Shown one piece after another: positions 24,693 to 33,124 of a DNA stretch of 64,000 nt. This stretch comes from Janthinobacterium lividum (lineage in GTDB: Bacteria; Pseudomonadota; Gammaproteobacteria; Burkholderiales; Burkholderiaceae_D). The stretch's first letter is position 1. Every line of letters begins with the position of its first letter. Where the stretch lies: the NCBI RefSeq assembly GCF_023509035.1, contig NZ_CP075583.1, positions 1,984,001 through 2,048,000 on the forward strand, written 5' to 3'. A program made the position numbers and the translations under genes. Below the pieces are notes generated by a model, which saw only the letters and a program-made list of their open reading frames with translations, made no database searches and was not told the DNA's origin.

Positions 24693-26090
24693 TCAGGTCA
24701 GGCGGCTTTTCGCCAGCGGCGGATTCTTGGCAAAGTAATTCTTGATGCCCGTGACGATGGCGTCGGCCATCTGGTCCTGGTAGCCGTTGTCGGTCAGCTT
24801 GGCTTCTTCTTCCGGATTCGAGATGAAAGCCGTTTCGATCAGGATGGAGGGAATGTCCGGGGCTTTCAGCACGGCGAAGCCGGCCTGCTCGACGGAACCC
24901 TTGTGCAGGCGGTTGATGCCGCCGATTTCGCGCAGCACGGCCTTGCCCAGCTTCATGCTGTCATTGATCTGCGCCGTCGTCGACAGGTCAAGCAGCACGC
25001 TGGCCAGCTGCTTGTCGTGGTTCTTCACGTTCACGCCGCCGATCAGGTCGGCCTGGTTTTCCTTGTTGGCCAGCCAGCGTGCGGCCGTCGAGGTGGCGCC
25101 CTTTTCGGACAGCACGAAGACGGACGAGCCGCGCGCCGTCGGCTGGATGAACGCATCGGCGTGGATCGAGACGAACAGGTCGGCCTGCACCTTGCGCGCT
25201 TTTTCCACGCGCATGCCCAGCGGGACGAAGAAGTCGGCGTCGCGCGTGAGCATGACGCGCATGTTCGGTTGCAGTTCCAGCTTGGTCTTGAGGCGCTTGG
25301 CGATGGCCAGCACCACGTCTTTTTCACGGCTGCCCCGGCTGCCCATGGCGCCCGGGTCTTCGCCGCCATGGCCGGGATCGAGCGCGATGGTAATCATGCG
25401 CACCACTTTCTGGCCAGGCAACGGGCGCGCTTCGGGGCGCTGTTCCGGGCGGATATCGGGTACCGGCGGCACGATGGCGACCACTGGCGGGGCGACGGCC
25501 ACAGGCGGCTTGCCGCTCTCGGGCAGGGGCAGCGCGGGCGGCGGCGTATGCGTGCCTGCCATCGGTGGCTTGGCCGGGTCGCTCGACCAGTCGCCCTTTT
25601 CGATCATTTGCGCGATCAGGTCCGGCTCGCGCACGGGATACAGGTCGAAGATCAAACGGTGGTTGTAGGAGCCGGCCGGCGGCAGGGTAAACAGCTGCGG
25701 CGTGACTTCCTCTTTCAGGTCGAACACCAGGCGCACCACGTTGGGTCGGTTCTGGCCCACGCGCACCTGCTTGATATACGGGTCGTTCGACTGGATCTTC
25801 GCCACCAGGCCCTTCAAGGTGGGATTGAGTTCCAGCCCTTCGATGTCAACCACCAGCCGTTCCGGGTCCTTGACGATGAAGTGGGTCGCCTTGAGGATGC
25901 TGTCGTTTTCCAGGGTGACGCGGGTGTAGTCCTCGGCCGGCCAGACACGCACGGCGAGAATTTGCGCCGCCATCGCCGACATGGGCGCGAACACGGACAA
26001 CAGCAGGGTGCCGCCGGCCTTGAGTACCGTGCGCCGGGTGATGGGCGAGGAGATCAAAGGTTCGGGGCGAATTTGAGACGGTGAAGGCAT
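24693..26090 (-). CDS. amiC: N-acetylmuramoyl-L-alanine amidase AmiC-type
   Basis: The 465-residue enzyme splits the amide bond between muramic acid and the stem peptide during daughter-cell separation. A Tat-type signal TRRTVLKAGG is near residue 22. An AMIN targeting domain lies at about residues 45-145. A Pro-rich linker at 175-230 precedes the amidase_3 domain, with ALDPGHGGEDPGAMG, a LFVSIHADAF strand and ILIETAFISNPEEE. The gene start overlaps the end of tsaE by 37 bases, an arrangement common in proteobacteria (tsaE-amiC). Confidence 0.93.
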   Translation of the reverse strand: MPSPSQIRPEPLISSPITRRTVLKAGGTLLLSVFAPMSAMAAQILAVRVWPAEDYTRVTLENDSILKATHFIVKDPERLVVDIEGLELNPTLKGLVAKIQSNDPYIKQVRVGQNRPNVVRLVFDLKEEVTPQLFTLPPAGSYNHRLIFDLYPVREPDLIAQMIEKGDWSSDPAKPPMAGTHTPPPALPLPESGKPPVAVAPPVVAIVPPVPDIRPEQRPEARPLPGQKVVRMITIALDPGHGGEDPGAMGSRGSREKDVVLAIAKRLKTKLELQPNMRVMLTRDADFFVPLGMRVEKARKVQADLFVSIHADAFIQPTARGSSVFVLSEKGATSTAARWLANKENQADLIGGVNVKNHDKQLASVLLDLSTTAQINDSMKLGKAVLREIGGINRLHKGSVEQAGFAVLKAPDIPSILIETAFISNPEEEAKLTDNGYQDQMADAIVTGIKNYFAKNPPLAKSRLT

Positions 26091-26542
26091 GACAGACCCA
26101 ATTCAGAAGACGCTTGCAATTCTACATCACGTCCTGTACCCGCAACGTTCAAATAAATATTCAGGTCGGCCGGCGGCAGCACCGGTTCGGCTTTCTCCGG
26201 CCATTCGACGATGCAGATATTGCGGCCGTCGAAGTCTTCGCGAAAACCGGCGTCGAGGAATTCCTCGGCGCTGCCCATGCGGTACAGGTCGAAGTGGATG
26301 ACGTTGACGCCCTGGCCATCGAGCTGCACCGTGTACGGTTCGGACAAGGTGTAGGTGGGGCTTTTCACGTGGCCCGCATGGCCGGCCGCGTGCAGCAGGG
26401 CGCGCGTGAGGGCTGTCTTGCCGGCACCCAGGTCGCCGTGCAGGTAGATTGCCAGGCCCGGCGCCAGCGCGCGCGCCAGCGCGGCGCCCAGCGCGGCGGT
26501 ACCGGCTTCGTCGTGGAGGTGGGCTTTGAAGTGTTCGGTCAT
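26054..26542 (-). CDS. tsaE: tRNA threonylcarbamoyladenosine synthesis ATPase TsaE
   Basis: The 162-residue P-loop ATPase has Walker A HGDLGAGKTALTR near residue 36. VKSPTYTLSEPY and VIHFDLYRM follow, and a late IVEWPEKAEPVLP completes the family set. TsaE works with TsaB and TsaD to make t6A37 on tRNAs that read ANN codons. I chose ATG 26542 (MTEHFKAHLHDE); a longer frame upstream has no family match. The gene is divergent from queG, another tRNA-modification gene, with 88 bases between them. Confidence 0.92.
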   Translation of the reverse strand: MTEHFKAHLHDEAGTAALGAALARALAPGLAIYLHGDLGAGKTALTRALLHAAGHAGHVKSPTYTLSEPYTVQLDGQGVNVIHFDLYRMGSAEEFLDAGFREDFDGRNICIVEWPEKAEPVLPPADLNIYLNVAGTGRDVELQASSELGLSCLHRLKFAPNL

Positions 26543-26630
26543 TGTCGATTGGTGTGAGTAATATCGCATAAAATAGAGGCTGCCGTCATTGTAACCGCCC
26601 GCGCGCCTGCCGTTTTCCGTAAAGTCCCCT

Positions 26631-27722
26631 ATGTCCGCCTCCGTCACCGATCTCGCCGTCCTGGCGCGCACCATTAAAGAATGGGGGCGCGAGCTGGGTT
26701 TTGCCGAGGTGCGTATCGCCGACGTGGACCTGTCGCACATGGAAGCGCCCTTGCAAGCCTGGCTAGATGCAGGGTATCACGGCGAAATGGATTACATGGC
26801 CAGCCACGGCATGAAGCGCGCGCGCCCGGCCGAACTGGTGCCGGGTACGGTGCGCGCCATCAGCGCGCGCATGAATTACCTGCCGCCCGCGCTGGGGCCC
26901 GACTGGCGCGCGCAAGAGGCTGCGCGCGACGCCGATCCTGCGGCGGCCGTGATCTCCGTGTATGCGCGGGGCCGCGACTATCACAAGGTCATGCGTTCGC
27001 GCCTACAGCAGCTGGCCGAGCGCATCAAGGGCGAGATCGGCGACTTCGGCTACCGCGTCTTCAGCGATTCGGCGCCCGTGATGGAAGTCGAGCTGGCGCA
27101 AAAGGGCGGCTTGGGCTGGCGCGGCAAGCACACCTTGCTGATCAACCGCCAGGGCGGCTCCTTCTTCTTCCTTGGCGAGATCCTCATCGACGTGCCGCTG
27201 CCGGTGGACCCGCCGGAAATTGCGCGCTGCGGCCAGTGCTCGGCGTGCATCACGGTGTGCCCGACGCAAGCCATCCTGGGGCCGTACCAGCTCGACGCGC
27301 GCCGCTGCATCTCTTACCTGACGATCGAATTGAAGGGCGCCATTCCCGTCGAGATGCGCCCCTTGATCGGCAACAAGGTGTACGGCTGCGACGATTGCCA
27401 GACCGTCTGCCCATGGAACAAGTTCGCCCAGCGCGCCGTCGTACCGGACTTCGACGAGCGCCACAGCCTGGGCAGCGCGGGCATGGTGGAACTGTTCGCC
27501 TGGACGGAAGAGGAATTCAACCGCCGCATGGAAGGCAGCGCGATTCGCCGCATCGGCCACGAACGCTGGCTGCGCAACCTGGCCGTCGGCATGGGCAACG
27601 CGGCCGCCAAGGCCCGAGGCCAGGCCGACATCGTCACGGCCCTGCTGTCGCGCCGTGAACACCCGTCGGCCATCGTGCGCGAACACGTCGAATGGGCGCT
27701 GGCGCTGCACGGCATCGTTTGA
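26631..27722 (+). CDS. queG: Epoxyqueuosine reductase
   Basis: The 363-residue enzyme makes the last step of queuosine synthesis on tRNA. It reduces epoxyqueuosine with a cobalamin cofactor and two [4Fe-4S] clusters. The clusters are bound by CGQCSACITVCPTQAI near residue 200 and CDDCQTVCPWN near residue 253. DUF1730 forms the N-terminal cobalamin part, and a HEAT-like tail holds the end. Length is normal. The divergent tsaE neighbour is the usual gene order in many proteobacteria. Confidence 0.95.
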   Translation: MSASVTDLAVLARTIKEWGRELGFAEVRIADVDLSHMEAPLQAWLDAGYHGEMDYMASHGMKRARPAELVPGTVRAISARMNYLPPALGPDWRAQEAARDADPAAAVISVYARGRDYHKVMRSRLQQLAERIKGEIGDFGYRVFSDSAPVMEVELAQKGGLGWRGKHTLLINRQGGSFFFLGEILIDVPLPVDPPEIARCGQCSACITVCPTQAILGPYQLDARRCISYLTIELKGAIPVEMRPLIGNKVYGCDDCQTVCPWNKFAQRAVVPDFDERHSLGSAGMVELFAWTEEEFNRRMEGSAIRRIGHERWLRNLAVGMGNAAAKARGQADIVTALLSRREHPSAIVREHVEWALALHGIV

Positions 27723-27729
27723 TTTTCGT

Positions 27730-28107
27730 TTAAACCTGCTTCAGGCGCAGCGCCGACCACACACTATCGATCGCGATCATCGCCACGCTGTCGAGTCCTA
27801 TTGCGTGCGCAAAACTGCGCAGATCGTCGCGGTGGATGTCGCTGCCAGCCTTCACGCCGCCCTTGCGGTACGCCACCCACAGCGCGCCGCCCGGCGCCAG
27901 GCGCGCCTGCGCGGCCGGCAGGTACTGCTCCAGTTCCGCGCGGCTGCGCGCAAACAGCAATAGCCAGTCGGCCATTTCACCTTCCCCTACCAGCCGCTCC
28001 GGCGGCAGTTGCGCCAGCAAGGCCGCAAGCTCGCCGCCGTCATTGAGCACGGCCAGGGTCTTGGCATTTTTCACAAACATTTTATCAAAGGCGGTTTTGT
28101 CGGGCAT
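27730..28107 (-). CDS. DUF3052-like protein
   Basis: This 125-residue protein begins MPDKTAFDKMFVKNAK. It contains DWLLLFARSRAELEQYLP, GGALWVAYRKGG and a final IDSVWSALRLKQV, which is the pattern I associate with DUF3052, a small Rossmann-like family of unknown role. I chose ATG 28107 because the upstream 13 residues have no similarity and no ribosome site. It converges on queG with 7 bases between them. Confidence 0.6.
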   Translation of the reverse strand: MPDKTAFDKMFVKNAKTLAVLNDGGELAALLAQLPPERLVGEGEMADWLLLFARSRAELEQYLPAAQARLAPGGALWVAYRKGGVKAGSDIHRDDLRSFAHAIGLDSVAMIAIDSVWSALRLKQV

Positions 28108-28164
28108 GGCATGGACGTGTGGATGGGGGAAAGACGAGCATAACAAATTTTCCCTTGACTTATC

Positions 28165-28206
28165 GATATATCGTTATAAAATGGCGATACCTACTAACGA
28201 TATATC
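28165..28206. promoter_or_regulatory. Operator dyad of the PadR/YqjI-like repressor
   Basis: GATATATCGTTA at 28165-28176 and its exact complement TAACGATATATC at 28195-28206 flank an 18-base spacer, 15 bases before the PadR ATG. The left arm also carries a palindrome CGATATATCG at 28164-28173. PadR/YqjI proteins bind AT-rich dyads and repress their own operon, so this is the likely target. Confidence 0.7.
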
Positions 28207-28220
28207 TTTAAAGAGAAAAC

Positions 28221-28877
28221 ATGAGAAACTCACACCACGCTGAATACGGCCACGGCGGCCATCACCATCATCACGGCCATTGCGGCCAGCAGCATCACCA
28301 CCACGGCGAACATCGCCACGAACACTTCATGCATGGCCGCGGCCCGCGCGGCTTCGACGAGCGCGGCGACGGCATGGGTGGTGGTCCTGGCGGGCGCGGT
28401 GGGCGCGGCGAGCGGGCCGAGCGCGTCTTCGGCCGCGGCGACTTGCCGCTGATCGTGCTGGCGCTGATCGAAATCAGCCCCCGTCACGGCTATGAGATCA
28501 TCAAGGCCATCGAAGAACGTTGCGGCGGCGCGTATGCCCCCAGCCCGGGCGCCGTGTATCCGACCTTGACCCTGCTGGAAGAGCAGGACCATGTGACGTC
28601 CTCCGAAAGCGCCAGCGGCAAGAAACTCTACACCATCACGGACCTGGGGCGCGCATATCTCGACGAGAACCGCGCCCAGGTGGACGGCATCCTGGCCCGC
28701 CTCGACATGTTCGCCCGCGTCCAGGCGCGCAACGCCTTGCCCGAGCGCGTGCGCCAGGCCATGCATACCCTCAAGCATGCGCTGTTGCTGAACAAGACCA
28801 ACTGGAGCGATGCGGAAGCCGAGCGCGTCTCCGCCGTGCTGGAACAGGCGGCGAACGCCATCGTCGACGGCCACTGA
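28221..28877 (+). CDS. yqjI: PadR-family repressor, YqjI-like, His-rich metal-binding N-terminus
   Basis: The 218-residue protein has a metal-binding tail rich in histidine (GHGGHHHHHGHCGQQHHHHG, residues 10-29), a Gly-rich linker, and a PadR winged helix from residue 73 (DLPLIVLALIEISPRHGYEI, PSPGAVYPTLTLLEEQ). A C-terminal helical dimer arm ends the protein. In E. coli, YqjI uses such a tail to sense nickel and represses the ferric reductase gene yqjH. Here the yqjH homologue is directly downstream on the same strand rather than divergent, 22 bases away. Metal identity is inferred from the homologue. Confidence 0.85.
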   Translation: MRNSHHAEYGHGGHHHHHGHCGQQHHHHGEHRHEHFMHGRGPRGFDERGDGMGGGPGGRGGRGERAERVFGRGDLPLIVLALIEISPRHGYEIIKAIEERCGGAYAPSPGAVYPTLTLLEEQDHVTSSESASGKKLYTITDLGRAYLDENRAQVDGILARLDMFARVQARNALPERVRQAMHTLKHALLLNKTNWSDAEAERVSAVLEQAANAIVDGH

Positions 28878-28899
28878 GCCAACTTTACAAGGATAAGCA

Positions 28900-29727
28900 A
28901 TGACTACTGCATTACCTACAGCGCCACGCCAGCACGCCATCGAGCGCGTGCGGCATGACTTGAAACTGCGCGTACTGACCGTCGTGCGCACCGAGCAGCT
29001 GACGCCGCATATGCGCCGCATCACCCTGTCGGGCGACGACCTGGAAGGCTTTGTCTCGCCGGCGCACGACGACCACGTGAAACTGTTCTTCCCTGCACCG
29101 GGCGAGACAGCGCCCGTGTTTCCCGTGCTGGGCAATGGCCCGAATCCCATCCAGTACGCGCAAGGCGCGCGTCCCATCGCCCGCAACTACACGCCGCGCC
29201 GCTACGACGCAGAACGGCGCGAGCTGGAAATCGACTTCGTGCTGCATGGCGACGGCCCCGCGGCCAGCTGGGCGGCGCAAGCTGCGCCCGGCCAGACCCT
29301 GGGCGTTGGCGGCCCGCGCGGCTCGATGCTGGTGCCGTTGGACTTCGACTGGTATGTGCTGGTGGGCGACCAGACGGCCTTGCCGGCGATTGCCCGCCGC
29401 CTGGAGCAGCTGCCAGCCACGGCGCGAGCGATGGCCGTGATCGAGATCGTCGAAGACGGCGAACGGATCGCGCTCGATTGCGCGGCGCACCTGGACGTGC
29501 GCTGGGTGGCGCGCAATGGCCGCAAGGGGCCGCTGCTGCTGGAAGCGTTGGCGCAAGTTCCCTTGCCGCAGGATGGCGATGGCTATGTGTGGGTCGCGTG
29601 CGAGCACGCGCAGGTGCAGGGTTTGCGCGGGCACTTTATCGAAGTCGGGGTGCCGAAGCAGCATCTGCATGTGGCGAGCTATTGGAAGCATGGGGCGGCG
29701 GAGCACCACGAGCATCATGATGAATAA
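28900..29727 (+). CDS. yqjH: Siderophore-interacting ferric-chelate reductase (YqjH-like)
   Basis: The 275-residue SIP-family flavoprotein has an FAD-binding barrel with ARNYTPRRYDAERRELEIDF near residue 95, and the NAD(P)H-binding half with WYVLVGDQTALPAIARRLE near residue 150. It would reduce ferric siderophores in the cytoplasm to release iron. The C-terminus is His-rich (EHHEHHDE), which may bind metal. It follows the YqjI-like repressor and shares its operator, matching the known regulation by nickel/iron balance. Confidence 0.88.
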   Translation: MTTALPTAPRQHAIERVRHDLKLRVLTVVRTEQLTPHMRRITLSGDDLEGFVSPAHDDHVKLFFPAPGETAPVFPVLGNGPNPIQYAQGARPIARNYTPRRYDAERRELEIDFVLHGDGPAASWAAQAAPGQTLGVGGPRGSMLVPLDFDWYVLVGDQTALPAIARRLEQLPATARAMAVIEIVEDGERIALDCAAHLDVRWVARNGRKGPLLLEALAQVPLPQDGDGYVWVACEHAQVQGLRGHFIEVGVPKQHLHVASYWKHGAAEHHEHHDE

Positions 29728-29838
29728 TTACTGAACAGCCCCACCAGCCGGCTCGTACTGCGCATGAAATGATTGTCTGGTTTTTAACTTTTCAATTGCA
29801 TATAATTGTTTTTTTTGGGAAATAATATTCAGGAGGAA

Positions 29839-30345
29839 ATGTTGAAATTACTATTTTTGAGTGTGCTGGCTGTTGTGCTGATGGGGTGTTCCACTCCGCG
29901 TCCGCCTGTTGTCATGCCAGAATTCCAGCAGGCGGAATATGATGCCTTGAGTAAAATCGGCAGTGGCGGCGTCAAGGGACAGGCCTTCATGAAGACCAAA
30001 GGCGGCGAATTCAAGAAGGCTGGTGGCGAGAAGGTCACCTTGCGTCCGAAGACGGAATATGCGCGCAAGCTGGCGATGTTGCCGGCGTCGCTGTATAAAC
30101 GCCAGGTAGTCGGCACCGTCAGTCCGAAGATCCGTGACTATGACCGTACGACCATGGCCGACAGCGAAGGAAGGTTCGAATTCACGGATGTGCCCGATGG
30201 CACGTATTACGTCACCACCAACGTGAGCTGGTCTGTGTTCTATCCCGGCGCATTCACCCCCGTCGAAAGCAAGCAAGGCGGTACGATCACGACGGAAGTC
30301 ACCGTGGCCGACAGCAAGGTCTCGACTGTCATGCTGACGCGTTAA
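29839..30345 (+). CDS. Lipoprotein with a carboxypeptidase-regulatory-like domain
   Basis: The 168-residue protein has a lipobox LMGC at residues 14-17 and is thus an envelope lipoprotein. The C-terminal half (GRFEFTDVPDGTYYVTTNV) is a beta-sandwich like the CarboxypepD_reg domain. I chose ATG 29839, which follows AGGAGG. A perfect -10 box TATAAT lies at 29801-29806 in AT-rich DNA. The 5' part is less GC-rich than its neighbours. Function is unknown; it is probably monocistronic. Confidence 0.7.
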   Translation: MLKLLFLSVLAVVLMGCSTPRPPVVMPEFQQAEYDALSKIGSGGVKGQAFMKTKGGEFKKAGGEKVTLRPKTEYARKLAMLPASLYKRQVVGTVSPKIRDYDRTTMADSEGRFEFTDVPDGTYYVTTNVSWSVFYPGAFTPVESKQGGTITTEVTVADSKVSTVMLTR

Positions 30346-30361
30346 GCGTACAGGACACTCC

Positions 30362-30946
30362 TTACTTCAACAACCCCGCCAGCTCCACCGCCGTCTTGAC
30401 CTGCATCTTGTCGAAGATATGCGCGCGGTGGACTTCCACGGTGCGCATGCTGATACCCAGCTTGTCGGCCACCACCTTGTTCATCTTGCCCGCCAAAATC
30501 AGGTCCAGCACTTCGCGTTCGCGCGTCGACAGGGTGGCCAGGCGCGCGTGCACGGCGGCCAGTTCGCCGGCCTGGCGCGAGTTGGCCAGGCCCTGCTGCA
30601 CGCGATCCATCAGGTCGTTGTCGTTGAACGGCTTTTCAAAAAAATCGAAGGCGCCCCGTTTCAGGCTGTCGACGGCCATCGGGACGTCGCCGTGGCCGGT
30701 GAGGAAAATCACGGGCAGGCGCGCCGTCAGGTCGCGCTTGACCAGCTGGTCGAACAGGGCGATGCCGTTCATGTCGGGCATGCGCACGTCGAGCAGCACG
30801 CAGTCGCCGGCGGCGTCGAAGCTTCCGTCCAGGCTATCGAGGAATTGCTGGGCGCTGGCGTAGTTGCGCGCTTCGATGCTGCGCGAGGCGGCCAGCCAGG
30901 ACAGGGAGTCGCGTACGACCTCTTCGTCGTCGATGATGTGTAGCAT
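30362..30946 (-). CDS. dctR: FixJ-type response regulator, DctR-like
   Basis: The 194-residue protein has a receiver domain with the acid pocket DDEE at residues 6-9, phospho-acceptor D53 in LLDVRMPDMNG, and FFEKPF around residue 104. A LuxR-type helix-turn-helix follows (LSTREREVLDLILAGKMNKV, LGISMRTVEVHRAHI). It belongs to the FixJ/NarL-like group that includes DctR of Rhodobacter, which controls TRAP dicarboxylate transport. The kinase gene lies upstream with 32 bases between. Cognate target is probably dctP. Confidence 0.85.
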   Translation of the reverse strand: MLHIIDDEEVVRDSLSWLAASRSIEARNYASAQQFLDSLDGSFDAAGDCVLLDVRMPDMNGIALFDQLVKRDLTARLPVIFLTGHGDVPMAVDSLKRGAFDFFEKPFNDNDLMDRVQQGLANSRQAGELAAVHARLATLSTREREVLDLILAGKMNKVVADKLGISMRTVEVHRAHIFDKMQVKTAVELAGLLK

Positions 30947-30978
30947 GGGGTCTCCGGCTCGTCGTTATTCGTTATTGG

Positions 30979-32997
30979 TTAGTGCGGCGCGCGCGGCGCG
31001 GCCGGCACACTGAATGTAAAGATAGTACCGCCAGCTGGGTTGGCATTGAAGGTCAGCGCGCCGCCGTGAAATTCGATGGCGGTGCGGCAGATATTCAGGC
31101 CCATGCCCATGCCTTCGGACTTGGTCGAGAAAAACGGCGAAAACAGCCGCTCGGCCACGTCCTGCGGGATGCCGTGGCCATGATCGATCACATCCACCGT
31201 CACCATGCCTTGCTGCGCGTCGTGACTGGCCCGCAGGCGCATGATACGCCGTCCCGGCGCCGCATCCTGCATTGCCTCGATGGCATTGCGCGTCAGGTTC
31301 AGCAGCACCTGCTCGATCATCACGGGGTCGGCGCGCAGCAGCGGCAGGTCCGGCGGCAGCTCTTCCTGGATGGTGACATAGTATTTGCGCGCCTGCAGGT
31401 CGATCAGCGCGCGGATGCCGTCGATCAGGGTGCGGATGGCGATATCCTGGCGCTGCGGCTCGCTCTTGCGCACGAAATCGTGCACGCTGCGGATGATCTG
31501 GCCGGCCCGCTGCGCCTGCGCGCTGGCCTGTTCCAGCGCCGGTTTCAGGGTGCCCGGATCGACCGGGGCGTCATGCTCGATGGCGCGGCGGATCAGGTTC
31601 AGCGCCCCCGTGGTGTAGCTGGAAATGGCCGCCAGCGGCTGGTTCAGCTCATGCGCCAGCATCGATGCCAGCTCGCCCATGGTGGCCAGGCGCGAACTCG
31701 TTTGCAGTTTTTCCTGCTGCTGGCGATTCAGTTCCTCGACCCGCTTGCGGTCCGAGATATCGAGCACGGAACCCATCCAGCCTGTCTGCTGGCCGTTCTT
31801 GTCCACCAGCGGCGCTTCGAAGATCAGCACCGCCACGCGCGTGCCGCCGGGGCGCTGGAAATAGGTTTCGAACTGCGGCGTGGGATTGCCGGCCAGGGCC
31901 TTGACGAAGCGCTGCTGGTATTCTTCCAGCGCCTCGGGCACCCAGTAGGGCATGGGCGGCAAGCGCCCCAGGATTTCCTCGGGCGGATAGCCGACGATCT
32001 GGCAAAACGCGGGATTGACATAGGTGACGCGCCCTTCCAGGTCGCGCGCGCGCATGCCCGTCACCAGCGAGTTTTCCATCGCCGTGCGAAACAGCATCTG
32101 CTGGCGCAGCGCGCCTTCGGCCACCAGGCGGCGCGAAATATGCCGCCACAGGGCCAGCAAGCTCCACAGCAAACCCAGCGACAGGGCGATGACGGAGCCG
32201 ACCAGCAAATTGGGCAGCAGCTTGGGCTGGCTTTTCACGCTGTCGGTAAACAGGGTGATGTTCGCGCCTGGCACGTCGAGCGCCCGCTTGTGCGTGTACA
32301 CGCCGTGGCCGGGACCGGCGGCGGCGCGCTGCACCAGTACCTTGTCGTCGCGGTCGATCAGCGAAATCTGATTATCCTGGGCGAACCACCACGGCACCAT
32401 TTCATCGAGCAGGCTGCTGATCTGATAGGTGGCCACCAGACTGCCTACATAGCGCTGGCCATCGAACAGGGGCTGGTGGTAATCCATCAGCATGGCGCCC
32501 GGCGGCGCGTCGGGAAAGCCGCTGTGCCGCGCAGGCTGCGCATACTGGCCACGGTGCAGCCGGCGGGCATTGTCGCCCGTTGTCAGAGAAGCAGGCGAGA
32601 GTAGCGTGCTGGCTTCTTGTGGCAAGGTGCTGTCGCTCGACGCCAGTACCTTGCCAGCGGCATTGAGCCAGACCACGCGCTGCAACTCGCGGCCATTTCT
32701 GAGCATTTGCTGCAGCCGCTCGCGCACCCGCGCAGGCGGCACGACGCCGCTGGCGGTGTCTGCGCCCAGGTTGTACAGGCTTTCTTCATTGCGCGCCAGT
32801 TGGAAGCGGATCGTCTGCTCGACCCACAGCGTATCGGCGATCAGCTGCTCCTGGCGCTCATTGCTTTCCATCTGGCGTGCCTGCCATGGCAGCCAGAACA
32901 GGATGGCGAGGAACAGCAGCAGCAGGATCACCGGCAGCAGCCAACGCACGGGACTGGTAAACTGCAGGCGGCGCGCGAAGGTGGGTGGTATTTTCAT
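30979..32997 (-). CDS. dctS: Sensor histidine kinase, DctS-like
   Basis: The 672-residue kinase has an N-terminal membrane helix (residues 18-38), a periplasmic sensor domain to about residue 255, and a second helix (LLVGSVIALSLGLLWSLLAL). A PAS/PAC module follows (TYVNPAFCQIVGYPPEEILG), then a HisKA domain with H449 in LAHELNQPL, and a HATPase with NLTRNAIEAM and GMGMGLNI. The architecture matches DctS/DctB-like sensors of C4-dicarboxylates or related carboxylates. It is divergent from dctP across a 127-bp intergenic region with a 32-bp palindrome. Confidence 0.88.
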   Translation of the reverse strand: MKIPPTFARRLQFTSPVRWLLPVILLLLFLAILFWLPWQARQMESNERQEQLIADTLWVEQTIRFQLARNEESLYNLGADTASGVVPPARVRERLQQMLRNGRELQRVVWLNAAGKVLASSDSTLPQEASTLLSPASLTTGDNARRLHRGQYAQPARHSGFPDAPPGAMLMDYHQPLFDGQRYVGSLVATYQISSLLDEMVPWWFAQDNQISLIDRDDKVLVQRAAAGPGHGVYTHKRALDVPGANITLFTDSVKSQPKLLPNLLVGSVIALSLGLLWSLLALWRHISRRLVAEGALRQQMLFRTAMENSLVTGMRARDLEGRVTYVNPAFCQIVGYPPEEILGRLPPMPYWVPEALEEYQQRFVKALAGNPTPQFETYFQRPGGTRVAVLIFEAPLVDKNGQQTGWMGSVLDISDRKRVEELNRQQQEKLQTSSRLATMGELASMLAHELNQPLAAISSYTTGALNLIRRAIEHDAPVDPGTLKPALEQASAQAQRAGQIIRSVHDFVRKSEPQRQDIAIRTLIDGIRALIDLQARKYYVTIQEELPPDLPLLRADPVMIEQVLLNLTRNAIEAMQDAAPGRRIMRLRASHDAQQGMVTVDVIDHGHGIPQDVAERLFSPFFSTKSEGMGMGLNICRTAIEFHGGALTFNANPAGGTIFTFSVPAAPRAPH

Positions 32998-33024
32998 GGC
33001 TCGCAGGGTAGCGCGTTCTTAGGC

Positions 33025-33056
33025 CGAAACTATTGTGGTTAACCACAATAGTTTCG
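33025..33056. promoter_or_regulatory. Perfect 32-bp palindrome between dctS and dctP
   Basis: CGAAACTATTGTGGTT at 33025-33040 is followed directly by its exact complement at 33041-33056. It lies 27 bases from the dctS start and 68 bases from the dctP start. A FixJ-type regulator dimer could bind it. Being an inverted repeat with no spacer, it might also form a cruciform. A role as DctR operator is inferred. Confidence 0.65.
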
Positions 33057-33124
33057 TTGATTTCTTTCGCACATTATCGGCGCAGATCAATAATAAGGCA
33101 TCTGATATCGCCACGGAGACCGCA

